Shown in pieces: positions 45,755-53,292 of a stretch of 64,000 bases of DNA. Source of the DNA: Mycolicibacterium diernhoferi (lineage in GTDB: Bacteria > Actinomycetota > Actinomycetes > Mycobacteriales > Mycobacteriaceae); the NCBI RefSeq assembly GCF_019456655.1, contig NZ_CP080332.1:1736001-1800000 (forward strand). The letters run 5' to 3'. Each line of letters opens with the position of its first letter. The first letter of the stretch is position 1. The position numbers were made by a program, and so were the translations under genes. Below the pieces are notes generated by a model. That model made no database searches. It saw only the letters and a program-made list of their open reading frames with translations, and had not been told where the DNA came from.

Positions 45755-46765
45755 ATGCTGGCCGCGAGGCTGCACGCGGTCGGTGACCTGCGGGTGGCGA
45801 CCGAAGCCGACCCCGGGGACGCACCGGCGGGGTGGTCGCTGCTGGCAGTGACTTCGGTCGGCATCTGCGGCTCCGATCTGCACTGGTTCACCGACGGCGG
45901 CATCGGGGAGAACCGGATCGAACGTCCCGTGGTGCCGGGGCACGAGTTCGCGGCGCGTGCGCTGACAGGTCCCCATGCGGGCCGACGGGTGGCCGTCGAT
46001 CCGGCCATCCCCTGTGACATCTGCGAACTCTGCCGGATGGGCCACCACAATCTCTGTCCAACAGTGCAGTTCGCCGGACACGGCACGGTCGACGGGGCGT
46101 TGCAGGAGTACCTGGTGTGGCCGGATCACCTGTTGCATCCACTCCCGGACGAACTGAGCAACGATGCGGGGGCGCTCCTGGAACCGCTGGGGGTGGCCAT
46201 CCACGCGGCCGACGTCGCCCACCTGCGGCCCGGGGCCGATGTGCTGATCGTGGGTGCCGGCCCGATCGGTGTCCTGGCGACCCAGGTGGCTCTTCGGCGT
46301 GGTGCATCCCGAGTGTTCGTGACCGAACCGCTGGCCCACCGGCGCGAAACCGCCCTGCGTCACGGTGCGGCGGCGGCGTGGTCGCCGCTGGGGGGAGCCG
46401 ACGCTGTTCGCGATGCCACCGACGGACGCGGCGTCGACGTGGTGATCGAACTGGCCGGCACCGATGCGGCGATCGCCGCCGCGGTGGCTGCCGTTCGGCC
46501 GGGTGGTCGGGTGGCACTTGCCGGCATCCCCGCACACGATGCCTCGTCGTTCCCGGCCGCGGCGGCACGGCGAAAGGGCCTGACGTTCGCGATGGTGCGC
46601 CGGATGAAGGACACCTACCCGCGGGCGATCGCCATGGCCGCCGGCGGGCTGGACCTCGACGGGTTGGTCACCGCGCGCCATGGTCTGGGTGCGGTGGCGA
46701 ACGCGTTCGACGCCGCCGCGCAGCGCCGCGGTGACAAGGTTGTGGTGGTGGTCACCGGCGGGTGA
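45755..46765 (+). CDS. Zinc-dependent sugar/polyol dehydrogenase (MDR family)
   Basis: A 336-residue medium-chain dehydrogenase. Catalytic zinc ligands appear in VGICGSDLHW and GHEF. The structural zinc motif CDICELCRMGHHNLC has four Cys in the usual C-x2-C-x2-C-x7-C order. The NAD-binding loop GAGPIGVLATQ is followed by an acidic residue in VFVTEPLAHR, which favours NAD+ over NADP+. It resembles sorbitol/xylitol/threonine dehydrogenases. It starts 15 bases after araA, so it belongs to the ara operon and probably handles a pentose or its polyol, perhaps L-arabinitol. The exact substrate is not readable. Confidence 0.85.
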   Translation: MLAARLHAVGDLRVATEADPGDAPAGWSLLAVTSVGICGSDLHWFTDGGIGENRIERPVVPGHEFAARALTGPHAGRRVAVDPAIPCDICELCRMGHHNLCPTVQFAGHGTVDGALQEYLVWPDHLLHPLPDELSNDAGALLEPLGVAIHAADVAHLRPGADVLIVGAGPIGVLATQVALRRGASRVFVTEPLAHRRETALRHGAAAAWSPLGGADAVRDATDGRGVDVVIELAGTDAAIAAAVAAVRPGGRVALAGIPAHDASSFPAAAARRKGLTFAMVRRMKDTYPRAIAMAAGGLDLDGLVTARHGLGAVANAFDAAAQRRGDKVVVVVTGG

Positions 46766-46882
46766 TCCGGCGCTCGCGGTTCGGACGGTGCCCCCTGTCG
46801 CGGGCCTCCCTGCGAATGGACGCGGGCCGGTGTGGGCTGGCAGGATTCGACAGCCCCAACCGGCAATAGGGAAACGTGAGGC

Positions 46883-48169
46883 ATGTCTTCGTCTTCGGTA
46901 AGTGACCGCGGCGCGTCGTCGTCTGCGGTATCGGGCTGCTCCCGGCGGGACCTGGTGCGGGTGCGCTTGGCCGTGATCGCGGTGTTCATGACCTTCGGGA
47001 TCTCGATTGCCGCCTGGGCGGTGCACCTGCCCTCGCTGCAGCGTGCCACCGGAATCTCCACCGCCATGCTCGGTACCGTCATTCTGTTGCACGGGCTCGG
47101 CGCCTTGGTCGGCATGCAGGTCTCCGGGCCGCTGTCCGACCGGTGGGGCTCGGGAAGGCTCGCCCTGGGGACGGCCCCGTTGATGGCGGCATGCATGCCA
47201 CTGCCGTTCCTCACCGACAGCGTGGGATGGGTGTTCTGCGGGGCGTTGGCGTTCGGCATCGCCACCGGCGGAGCCGAGGTCTCCATGAATGCTGCGGGGG
47301 TCGCCCTGGAGCGGGTGTACCAACGCCCGATCATGTCCTCCTTCCACGGCATGTTCTCGATCGGCAATGTGATCGGATCCGGCATCGCCGCAATAGGTTT
47401 CCTGGTCGAGGCGTCGACCGTGGTGATGACGGGGCTGATGGCCGCCGTGGGCATCACCTTGATGGTGGCGGCATCGACCTGGCTACGCCATCCGATGCTG
47501 GCCGAAGCTGCGGAGGCCCCCGACGCCCCCGAGGCCCCCGACGCCGCCGCGGTGTCGGGGCAACGGTCGCCGCGGAAGTCGGGCAAGAGCCGTGTGCTGC
47601 TGCTCGGCGCGCTGGCGTTCCTGTGCCTGCTGTGTGAAGGCTCGGCCATGGATTGGTCGAGTTTGCATGCTCAAGAGCATCTCGGTGCGTCCCCGGCACA
47701 GGGTGCGATGGCGTTCGCGGCGTTCGTCTCGTCGATGACAATCGGTCGGCTCGTCGTGGACCGGATCGCCCATCGCGTCGGTGCGGTGGCGGTGGTCCGC
47801 TACGGCAGCGTGCTCGTGGTCGCCGGCGCACTGCTGGTGGTGACGGCGACCATGCTGCCGTTCACCATGCTGGGGTGGGCCTTGTTCGGCCTCGGGTTGG
47901 CCGGTAGTGCCCCTCTGGTGTTCAGCGCCGCGGGCAATCTCGGGCCGGACTCGGGACGGGTATTGAGCCGCGTGGTCGGCATGGGGTACCTGGCCTTCCT
48001 GGCCGGACCGGCGCTGGTGGGGTGGATCGGCGAGGTCACGTCGCTGAACACCGCGCTGTTCATCCCCGTCGTGGCCGGGGCGGTGTGTGTCCTCGCGGCA
48101 GGCACCGTCCGCCGCGAGGATCACGTCGCACCGGCTCAACAGTCCGGCGCTACACCGCCTGTTCGGTAG
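46883..48169 (+). CDS. MFS transporter (YbjJ/FucP-like)
   Basis: A 428-residue major facilitator protein with about twelve helices in two halves, split by a hydrophilic Ala/Pro/Glu/Asp linker (AEAPDAPEAPDAAAVSG). The first half contains GALVGMQVSGPLSDRWGSGR, which holds the MFS motif A in altered form (D-R-x-G). The pattern FHGMFSIGNVIGSGIAA resembles the YbjJ/FucP branch of sugar or drug transporters. It begins 117 bases after the ara operon and has GGGAAACGTGAGG before the ATG, so it may be separate. The substrate is unknown. Its last 20 bases overlap the end of the convergent SDR gene. Confidence 0.85.
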   Translation: MSSSSVSDRGASSSAVSGCSRRDLVRVRLAVIAVFMTFGISIAAWAVHLPSLQRATGISTAMLGTVILLHGLGALVGMQVSGPLSDRWGSGRLALGTAPLMAACMPLPFLTDSVGWVFCGALAFGIATGGAEVSMNAAGVALERVYQRPIMSSFHGMFSIGNVIGSGIAAIGFLVEASTVVMTGLMAAVGITLMVAASTWLRHPMLAEAAEAPDAPEAPDAAAVSGQRSPRKSGKSRVLLLGALAFLCLLCEGSAMDWSSLHAQEHLGASPAQGAMAFAAFVSSMTIGRLVVDRIAHRVGAVAVVRYGSVLVVAGALLVVTATMLPFTMLGWALFGLGLAGSAPLVFSAAGNLGPDSGRVLSRVVGMGYLAFLAGPALVGWIGEVTSLNTALFIPVVAGAVCVLAAGTVRREDHVAPAQQSGATPPVR

Positions 48170-48926
48170 GCAGGATGGTGATCTCGGTGAGGTTGACGTG
48201 CCGCGGCACCGCCGCGACGAAGCCGACCGTCTCGGCGACATCCGCCGCGGTGAGCACGTCGATCTCCCGGATCAGATCGGCCATCAGCCGGGTCGCGTCG
48301 GGATCGGTGACATGCGAGGGCAATTCGGTGTCGACCATGCCCGGCTCGATGGTGCTGACCCGCACCTTCTTTCGGCCCAGCTCCACCCGCAGCAGCCGGG
48401 TGAGCTGACTGATGTAGGCCTTGGTCCCGGAGTACACCGAGAATTTCTCCAACACCCGGGTCGCCGCGATCGACGAGGTGGTGATCAGGTCCGCCGGTTT
48501 CCCGTGCGCGGCCGACTCGATCAACTGCGGGACGAACGCCCCGATCACGTTCATGACCCCGGTGATGTTCAGGTCGATCTGTCGGTCCCACTGGTCGAAC
48601 CGGGCGTCCTCGACCGGCGAGATGAGCTGAACCCCGGCATTGTTGAACACCAGGTCCGCGGGGCCGAATGTGTCGGCCACCTTCCCGGCGGCGGTGAGGA
48701 CGGCTTCCCGGTCGGTGACATCGAGTGGCAGCGCCAGCGCGGCGCCCCCGGCTTCGGTGATCCGGGCGACCAACGCGTCGAGGCTGTCCGCGCGGCGGGC
48801 GGCCACGGCGACCGTGGCCCCGAGCGTGGCCAGCCTTTCGGCGGTGGCGGCGCCGATGCCGCTGGATGCTCCGGTGACGACGGCGACGCGTCCGGTCAGC
48901 GGGGCGGTGGTGAGGACGGTGGACAT
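48150..48926 (-). CDS. Short-chain dehydrogenase/reductase (classical SDR)
   Basis: A 258-residue classical SDR. It has the cofactor loop VVTGASSGIGAA, the NNAG motif (LVFNNAGVQ), the catalytic Ser in TTSSIAATRV and Tyr-x3-Lys as YSGTKAY. AARRADSL after the second strand suggests NADPH preference. ATG at 48926 is used; an in-frame ATG 14 codons upstream lacks family similarity. The gene is divergent from an MmyB-type regulator, with about 155 bases between the starts. Such regulator-SDR pairs are common in actinobacteria, and the regulator usually controls the dehydrogenase. The substrate is unknown. Confidence 0.9.
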   Translation of the reverse strand: MSTVLTTAPLTGRVAVVTGASSGIGAATAERLATLGATVAVAARRADSLDALVARITEAGGAALALPLDVTDREAVLTAAGKVADTFGPADLVFNNAGVQLISPVEDARFDQWDRQIDLNITGVMNVIGAFVPQLIESAAHGKPADLITTSSIAATRVLEKFSVYSGTKAYISQLTRLLRVELGRKKVRVSTIEPGMVDTELPSHVTDPDATRLMADLIREIDVLTAADVAETVGFVAAVPRHVNLTEITILPTEQAV

Positions 48927-49081
48927 GTGTGTTTCCTTTCGCTTTCGCGGTTCTGGTTCCTCCTTCACACAACCGCGCCCGGCGCCGGTCGTGGGCCGTC
49001 AAACCGGCCCGGTGTATCGGGGGACACGTTGGGCCACCTTCGGGCCCCGGCTCGCGCCGGTGCCGGGGCAGACTGGTCTCC

Positions 49082-49966
49082 ATGTCCGAGCGCAAACCGA
49101 CGGAGCTGGCCGAGTTCCTCAGTGCCCGGCGGGCGCGTCTCACCCCGCAGGACGCGGGTCTGGAGGAGCCCGGTGGGCGTCGGCGCGTGCCCGGTCTGCG
49201 GCGTGAGGAGCTGGCCCGGCTGGCCGGGGTCAGCGTCGACTACTACACCCGGCTGGAACAGGGGCGCAGTCCCAGCGCCTCGGCCGAGGTGCTGGATGCG
49301 TTGGCGACCGTCCTGCAACTCAATGACGCCGAACGCCAGCACCTGCACCGACTGGCCAAACCGCCGACGGCTCAGCGGCGCAAACGATCCCGACCGCAAT
49401 CGGTGGATCCGGCCACCCTGCGGCTGCTGGAACTGCTCGATCAGGTGTGGTCGCCGGCGTTCGTGCTCGGCCGTCGCCTCGACGTGCTGGCGCACAACCG
49501 GCTCGCCGGAGCGCTGATCACCGAATTCCGGGAGCTGCCGGCCAAACTGCGGAATCAGGCCCGCTTCGTGTTCTTCGATCCGCATGCCCGTGAGCTGTAC
49601 GCGGACTGGGCCGAGGTGGCCGCCGATACGGTCGCCATGCTGCGGCTGGACGCCGGGCGTTATCCCGACGACGAGCGGCTGTCCGAGCTGATCGGCGAGT
49701 TGTCGATCCACTCCACCGAATTCCGCACCTGGTGGTCCAGACACAAGGTCGAACGACGCACCACCGGACGCAAGACCTACCACCATCCGCTGGTGGGGGA
49801 GCTCACGGTGAACTATCAGGCGCTCAACCCCGCCGGTGATCCGGATCAGATCCTGTTCGTCTACAGCACCGATGCCGGGTCGGACGATGAGACCGCGCTG
49901 CGACTGCTGGCGAATTGGCGGGATGCCGGCACAGGTCGCGCCGGCGCCGCACGCACGGCTCACTGA
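49082..49966 (+). CDS. XRE-type regulator with MmyB-like ligand-binding domain
   Basis: A 294-residue regulator. Residues 1-80 form a Cro/CI-type HTH with RVPGLRREELARLAGVSVDYYTRLEQGRSPSAS. The second part (about 105-270) is the MmyB-like PAS-type domain, recognised from VWSPAFVLGRRLDVLAHNRLA, FVFFDPHARELYADW and HHPLVGELTVNYQAL. MmyB-like domains bind small lipophilic ligands, reported to be fatty acids in one case. It is divergent from the SDR gene and probably represses it. The ATG at 49082 fits the conserved N terminus. Confidence 0.9.
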   Translation: MSERKPTELAEFLSARRARLTPQDAGLEEPGGRRRVPGLRREELARLAGVSVDYYTRLEQGRSPSASAEVLDALATVLQLNDAERQHLHRLAKPPTAQRRKRSRPQSVDPATLRLLELLDQVWSPAFVLGRRLDVLAHNRLAGALITEFRELPAKLRNQARFVFFDPHARELYADWAEVAADTVAMLRLDAGRYPDDERLSELIGELSIHSTEFRTWWSRHKVERRTTGRKTYHHPLVGELTVNYQALNPAGDPDQILFVYSTDAGSDDETALRLLANWRDAGTGRAGAARTAH

Positions 49967-50032
49967 CGGCACGGCAGCGTCACCGGCCGCATCCGGGATG
50001 ACCCGTCGGGCGGCCGACGCTTTACGAGACTC

Positions 50033-50061
50033 TTGATTTCCGGAACTCATTGGTTCAGGAT
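50033..50061 (+). promoter_or_regulatory. Possible promoter for a leaderless TetR-P450 transcript
   Basis: TTGATT (50033-50038) and CAGGAT (50056-50061) are 17 bases apart, and the GTG start at 50069 lies 8 bases after the -10. That would make the transcript leaderless, which is frequent in mycobacteria. The hexamers are only moderate matches. Confidence 0.35.
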
Positions 50062-50068
50062 CGGGAGT

Positions 50069-50692
50069 GTGACGGCGAGCACACCGAAGGTGCGGGCAGC
50101 GCGCACGCGGGGGCGGCCCCGTGACGACCGGCTGGACGCGGCGATCATCGACGCCGCGATCGCCGAGACCGCCGCCAAGGGCTGGGGTGGCGCAACCATC
50201 GAGGGCATCGCCGCCCGCGCCGGGGTCGGCCGCGCATCGATCTACCGCCGCTGGTCGAGCAAGTACGAGCTGTTCCAGTACGTCGCGCGGGCCATCACCC
50301 AGGAATCCGAGGCCGCCGACACCGGCTCCTTCGTCGAGGACCTCTTCGCCGCGCTGCTACCCATCGCCGACATGCTGACCCGGCCCGACCTCGCGGCCAT
50401 CCTGCCCTCGCTGCTCGCCGAGGCGGCCAACGACGATGCGATCCGTACGACGGTGCAGACCTTCGCCGGACGGTGCCGCCGGCAGGCGATCGACGCGGTG
50501 CACCGGGCCCGGCATCGCGGTGACATCCCGGACTCCACCGACGCCGACGCGCTGGTGGACATGTTGGCCGGTGGGCTCGTCTACCGGCGGCTGCTGCTCG
50601 GTGAGACCACCGACGCGGCGGCGGTGCGGGCACTCATCCGCCAGGCAGTGCAGAGCTGCTCCACAGATATCGGGAAAGGGGAACAACGTTGA
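50069..50692 (+). CDS. TetR-family transcriptional regulator upstream of a P450
   Basis: A 207-residue regulator starting with GTG (MTASTPKVRAARTRGRPRDD). The HTH is IEGIAARAGVGRASIYRRWSSK, about residues 43-64, followed by a helical C-terminal domain with CRRQAIDAVHRARHRGDIPDSTD and a hydrophobic end. It overlaps the P450 start by 4 bases (TTGA), so regulator and enzyme are translated together and the operon is probably autoregulated. The effector may be the P450 substrate. A longer reading frame to 50033 exists, but it would include the probable promoter. Confidence 0.88.
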   Translation: MTASTPKVRAARTRGRPRDDRLDAAIIDAAIAETAAKGWGGATIEGIAARAGVGRASIYRRWSSKYELFQYVARAITQESEAADTGSFVEDLFAALLPIADMLTRPDLAAILPSLLAEAANDDAIRTTVQTFAGRCRRQAIDAVHRARHRGDIPDSTDADALVDMLAGGLVYRRLLLGETTDAAAVRALIRQAVQSCSTDIGKGEQR

Positions 50693-51897
50693 CCAACGTT
50701 CTGGAGGTCGATCTCACCGACCCGCAGCTCTACACGCAGGGTTTCCCGCACGAGCTGTTCACCGAACTGCGGGCCCGCGGCCCGGTGCACCGCCATGAAG
50801 CGGTGCAGGGGCGTCCCGCGATCCCGCCGATTCCGTTCTGGTCCATCGTCGCCCATCCCGAGATCCAGCAAGCCAACCGCGACTGGAAGACGTTCGAGGC
50901 CAAGGGCGGCCCGATGATGGCGCCCGATCCGCTGTTGTCGGCCGGGCCCACCCTGGTGTCGATGGATCCGCCCGAGCAGGCCGAGATGCGCCGCAAGATC
51001 ACCTCGGAGTTCACCCCGCGCATGATCGGCCGGCTGGAAGAACGCATCACCAGCCGCACCGAGCAGATCCTGCAGGCCACTGCGGGGCAGACCTGTGACT
51101 TCGTCAGCGACATCGCCTATCAGGTACCCATGCACGTGATCGCCGACATCGTCGGCATCCCCGAGGACGACCGGCCCTGGGTGTTCGAGCGCACCGATCT
51201 GCTGCTCAAGAGCGGCAACCCGTACAACGGCTACACCGATGAGCAGCGGCTCGGACTGCAGGTCGAGCTGTTCGAGTACGCCCAGCGCCTGACCGTCGAG
51301 AAACGGGCCAATCCGACCGACGATGTGTGGACCAAGCTCGCCGGTCAGCTCGACGGCTTCGAGTTGGAGATGTTCTTCCTCATCCTGGCCATCGCCGGCA
51401 GCGAGACCACCAGAAACGCGCTGACACAAGGGCTCATCGCGCTGCTCGACAGTCCCGAGCAGCTGGCCGAGTTGCGGGCGGACCCGCGTGCGGCCCTCAC
51501 CGCGGCCGATGAGGCCATCCGCTGGGCCGGCCCGGTGTTGTTCTTCGGCCGGACCGCCACCACCGACGTCACCATCGGCGGACAGGACGTGAAGGCGGGC
51601 GATCGTGTGCTGTTCTGGTACCCGTCGGGCAACCGGGACGAGTCCGTGTTCGCAGATCCGTTCCGGTTCGACATCCGGCGGACGCCCAACCCGCACTTGT
51701 CCTTCGGCGGCGGTGGTGTGCACTACTGCCTGGGCGCGAATCTCGCGCGCAAGGAGGTCGAAGCGGTGTTCGGGGCGATCGCGGCCGGCTATGACGTCGA
51801 GTTGGCCGGGCCCCCGGTCTGGTCCGGCGGGGGGCCGGTCCACAACGTCGGCATCGGCATCGACGCACTGCCCGTGCGGGTCACCGCGCGCGCCTGA
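50689..51897 (+). CDS. Cytochrome P450
   Basis: A 402-residue soluble bacterial P450. The heme-thiolate loop FGGGGVHYCLGANLAR places the ligand at Cys347. The I-helix oxygen-activation segment is AIAGSETT (234-241) and the K-helix ExxR is EAIRWA (Glu275, Arg278). The heme loop and the conserved NRD/FADPFRFD region are like the CYP124/CYP125-type lipid and sterol hydroxylases of mycobacteria, but a subfamily cannot be set by eye. It starts with TTG preceded by AAAGGGGA and overlaps the TetR gene. Redox partners are not encoded next to it. Confidence 0.93.
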   Translation: MTNVLEVDLTDPQLYTQGFPHELFTELRARGPVHRHEAVQGRPAIPPIPFWSIVAHPEIQQANRDWKTFEAKGGPMMAPDPLLSAGPTLVSMDPPEQAEMRRKITSEFTPRMIGRLEERITSRTEQILQATAGQTCDFVSDIAYQVPMHVIADIVGIPEDDRPWVFERTDLLLKSGNPYNGYTDEQRLGLQVELFEYAQRLTVEKRANPTDDVWTKLAGQLDGFELEMFFLILAIAGSETTRNALTQGLIALLDSPEQLAELRADPRAALTAADEAIRWAGPVLFFGRTATTDVTIGGQDVKAGDRVLFWYPSGNRDESVFADPFRFDIRRTPNPHLSFGGGGVHYCLGANLARKEVEAVFGAIAAGYDVELAGPPVWSGGGPVHNVGIGIDALPVRVTARA

Positions 51898-51969
51898 CCG
51901 GGCCGTTGCGGGCCGGTGAGCGCAAGCTTTTCCGGGCGCCGAGCCGCTGAGCGAATTCCTTCGATCCGG

Positions 51970-52920
51970 CTAGTGACGCAGAGTGGACATCGGTGACCGC
52001 CCGTAGGTCTGCCGGTAGTAGGCGGCGAACCGACCGCCGTGGGCGAAACCCCACCGCTTGGCGACGGTGCTGACCGCGGTGTCGGCCGGAGAGCTGGCCA
52101 ACAGATCCTGGTGTGCTCGGTCCAGTCGGACCTTGCGCAGGTACTCGGTGGGCGTGCAATCCAGGTGGCGACGGAACATGTACTGCACGGCGCGGGGTGT
52201 CAGGAACACCGCGTCGGCGATATCGCGCGGGGTGATGTCTTCGTGCGCGTGCTCGTCGATGTAGGTCATCGCCCGCCGTAGCAGCACCGGTTGCGCGGCA
52301 TCGCGCCGATCCGTCGCGGTGGGTTCGAGCTGCGCATTGTTCGGGAAGGCCTGCAGTGTGGCCGCGGCGAGGTGGGTGACGACGGAGTCGACGATCAGCG
52401 GGGAGGTGCGGGCCTGCTCATCGGGCAGGACGTGGTCACGGAGGTAGGCGATCAACGAGCTGAGCCGTTGTTTGGCCGCCTGCGACACCGGACGGTGGCC
52501 CTGCAGTTTCACGGGTCCCGCACGATCATGGGGCGTCATGGCGACCCGCTCGAACAGGGTGGTGTCGAACACCGTCAGGTCATACTCCGCCGCGCAGACC
52601 CGGCCGGAATAGGGGAGCTCAGGCGGGCTGTACAGGGTCAGGTCACCGGGGGCGAACACATCGTCGGGCTCGCCGATGAACTTCTCCTCGATATGGCCGC
52701 TGTGCACCTCGCACAACACGATGCGTCTGAGCGGGTCGGCGTCATAGCTCATGTCGTAGGTGACGGACAGCCGATCCAGGCTCACCGGCCCCAGGGTGCG
52801 CCGCACCACCTGAGTCCGCGCCGGGTCGCCCGCGCCACCGATGCTCATCTTGGTGTACGCCCGGACCAGGAAATCCTCGGTCTCGCCGAGGTCATCACTC
52901 TCGAAGCACAAGTCCTGCAT
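51970..52920 (-). CDS. AraC-family transcriptional regulator
   Basis: A 316-residue activator. The C-terminal AraC/XylS domain (about 215-316) has two HTH units: ITPRDIADAVFLTPRAVQYMF and DTAVSTVAKRWGFAHGGRFAAYYRQTYG. The N-terminal part is like the AraC-binding-like domain of regulators that sense small hydrophobic or phenolic compounds, with the SVTYDMSYDADPLRRIVLCEV and SGHIEEKFIGEPDDVFAPGD strands. It converges with the P450 gene. Directly upstream and including the start codon there is a 13-bp direct repeat that could be its own binding site. The target genes are not known. Confidence 0.9.
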   Translation of the reverse strand: MQDLCFESDDLGETEDFLVRAYTKMSIGGAGDPARTQVVRRTLGPVSLDRLSVTYDMSYDADPLRRIVLCEVHSGHIEEKFIGEPDDVFAPGDLTLYSPPELPYSGRVCAAEYDLTVFDTTLFERVAMTPHDRAGPVKLQGHRPVSQAAKQRLSSLIAYLRDHVLPDEQARTSPLIVDSVVTHLAAATLQAFPNNAQLEPTATDRRDAAQPVLLRRAMTYIDEHAHEDITPRDIADAVFLTPRAVQYMFRRHLDCTPTEYLRKVRLDRAHQDLLASSPADTAVSTVAKRWGFAHGGRFAAYYRQTYGRSPMSTLRH

Positions 52921-52946
52921 CTTGGTTACCCATATCTTGGTTACCC
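52919..52946. repeat. 13-bp direct repeat at the start of the AraC-family gene
   Basis: ATCTTGGTTACCC occurs at 52919-52931 and again at 52934-52946, 15 bp apart from start to start. The first copy overlaps the start codon of the AraC-family gene. AraC-type proteins often bind direct repeats, but a spacing of two helical turns is usual, so this may simply be a recent duplication. Confidence 0.85.
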
Positions 52947-53028
52947 GTCGTGCACTGCCGCAGAATCAGAGGTGACCAGGTGGTACACCGGTCGTCCACC
53001 GCGGCGGGTCACGGTCGGCGCGCCCGGG

Positions 53029-53139
53029 TCAGGCGACCGCCGCGTCGCGCACGCCGGCGGCCGGCGATTGCACGCACGAGGCGCACTCGGGGGAATCGAT
53101 GTCCATCTGACCGCAGCTCGTGCAGATAAAGGGAATCAC
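53029..53139 (-). CDS. 36-residue zinc-ribbon microprotein
   Basis: A very small frame starting with GTG at 53139. Its ribosome-binding site is an ideal GGAGG placed 8 bases upstream. The product begins MIPFICTSCGQMDIDSPECA and has Cys6, Cys9, Cys19 and Cys22, giving CxxC-x9-CxxC, the pattern of a single zinc ribbon or rubredoxin-like knuckle. The tail is Ala-rich (QSPAAGVRDAAVA). Such a regular Cys pattern together with a perfect Shine-Dalgarno is unlikely by chance. It lies 153 bases downstream of an MBL-fold hydrolase on the same strand and upstream of the AraC-family gene. I do not recognise a named family. Confidence 0.65.
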   Translation of the reverse strand: MIPFICTSCGQMDIDSPECASCVQSPAAGVRDAAVA

Positions 53140-53292
53140 GGTTGGCACCTCCACGTCGGGTCTGTGGCGCAGCATCGCGCCTCTGTTGCCTGCCCTGTAC
53201 CCCGCCGAGGTGCGGGTCGAAACCGACTGTGACGTGAATCCGGGCGCCTCGTCGCCGGACGGGCGGCGACGAGGCCGATCACGGACATGAGG

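Noticed and set aside
28702..46765. Sugar regulon as recently acquired foreign DNA
   Set aside because: Base composition and start-codon use look the same as in neighbouring genes, and no mobile element is near; transfer cannot be supported from the sequence alone.
50033..50068. TTG start at 50033 for the TetR gene before the P450
   Set aside because: The extra 12 residues do not look like a TetR N terminus and the region has promoter-like hexamers; GTG at 50069 is preferred.
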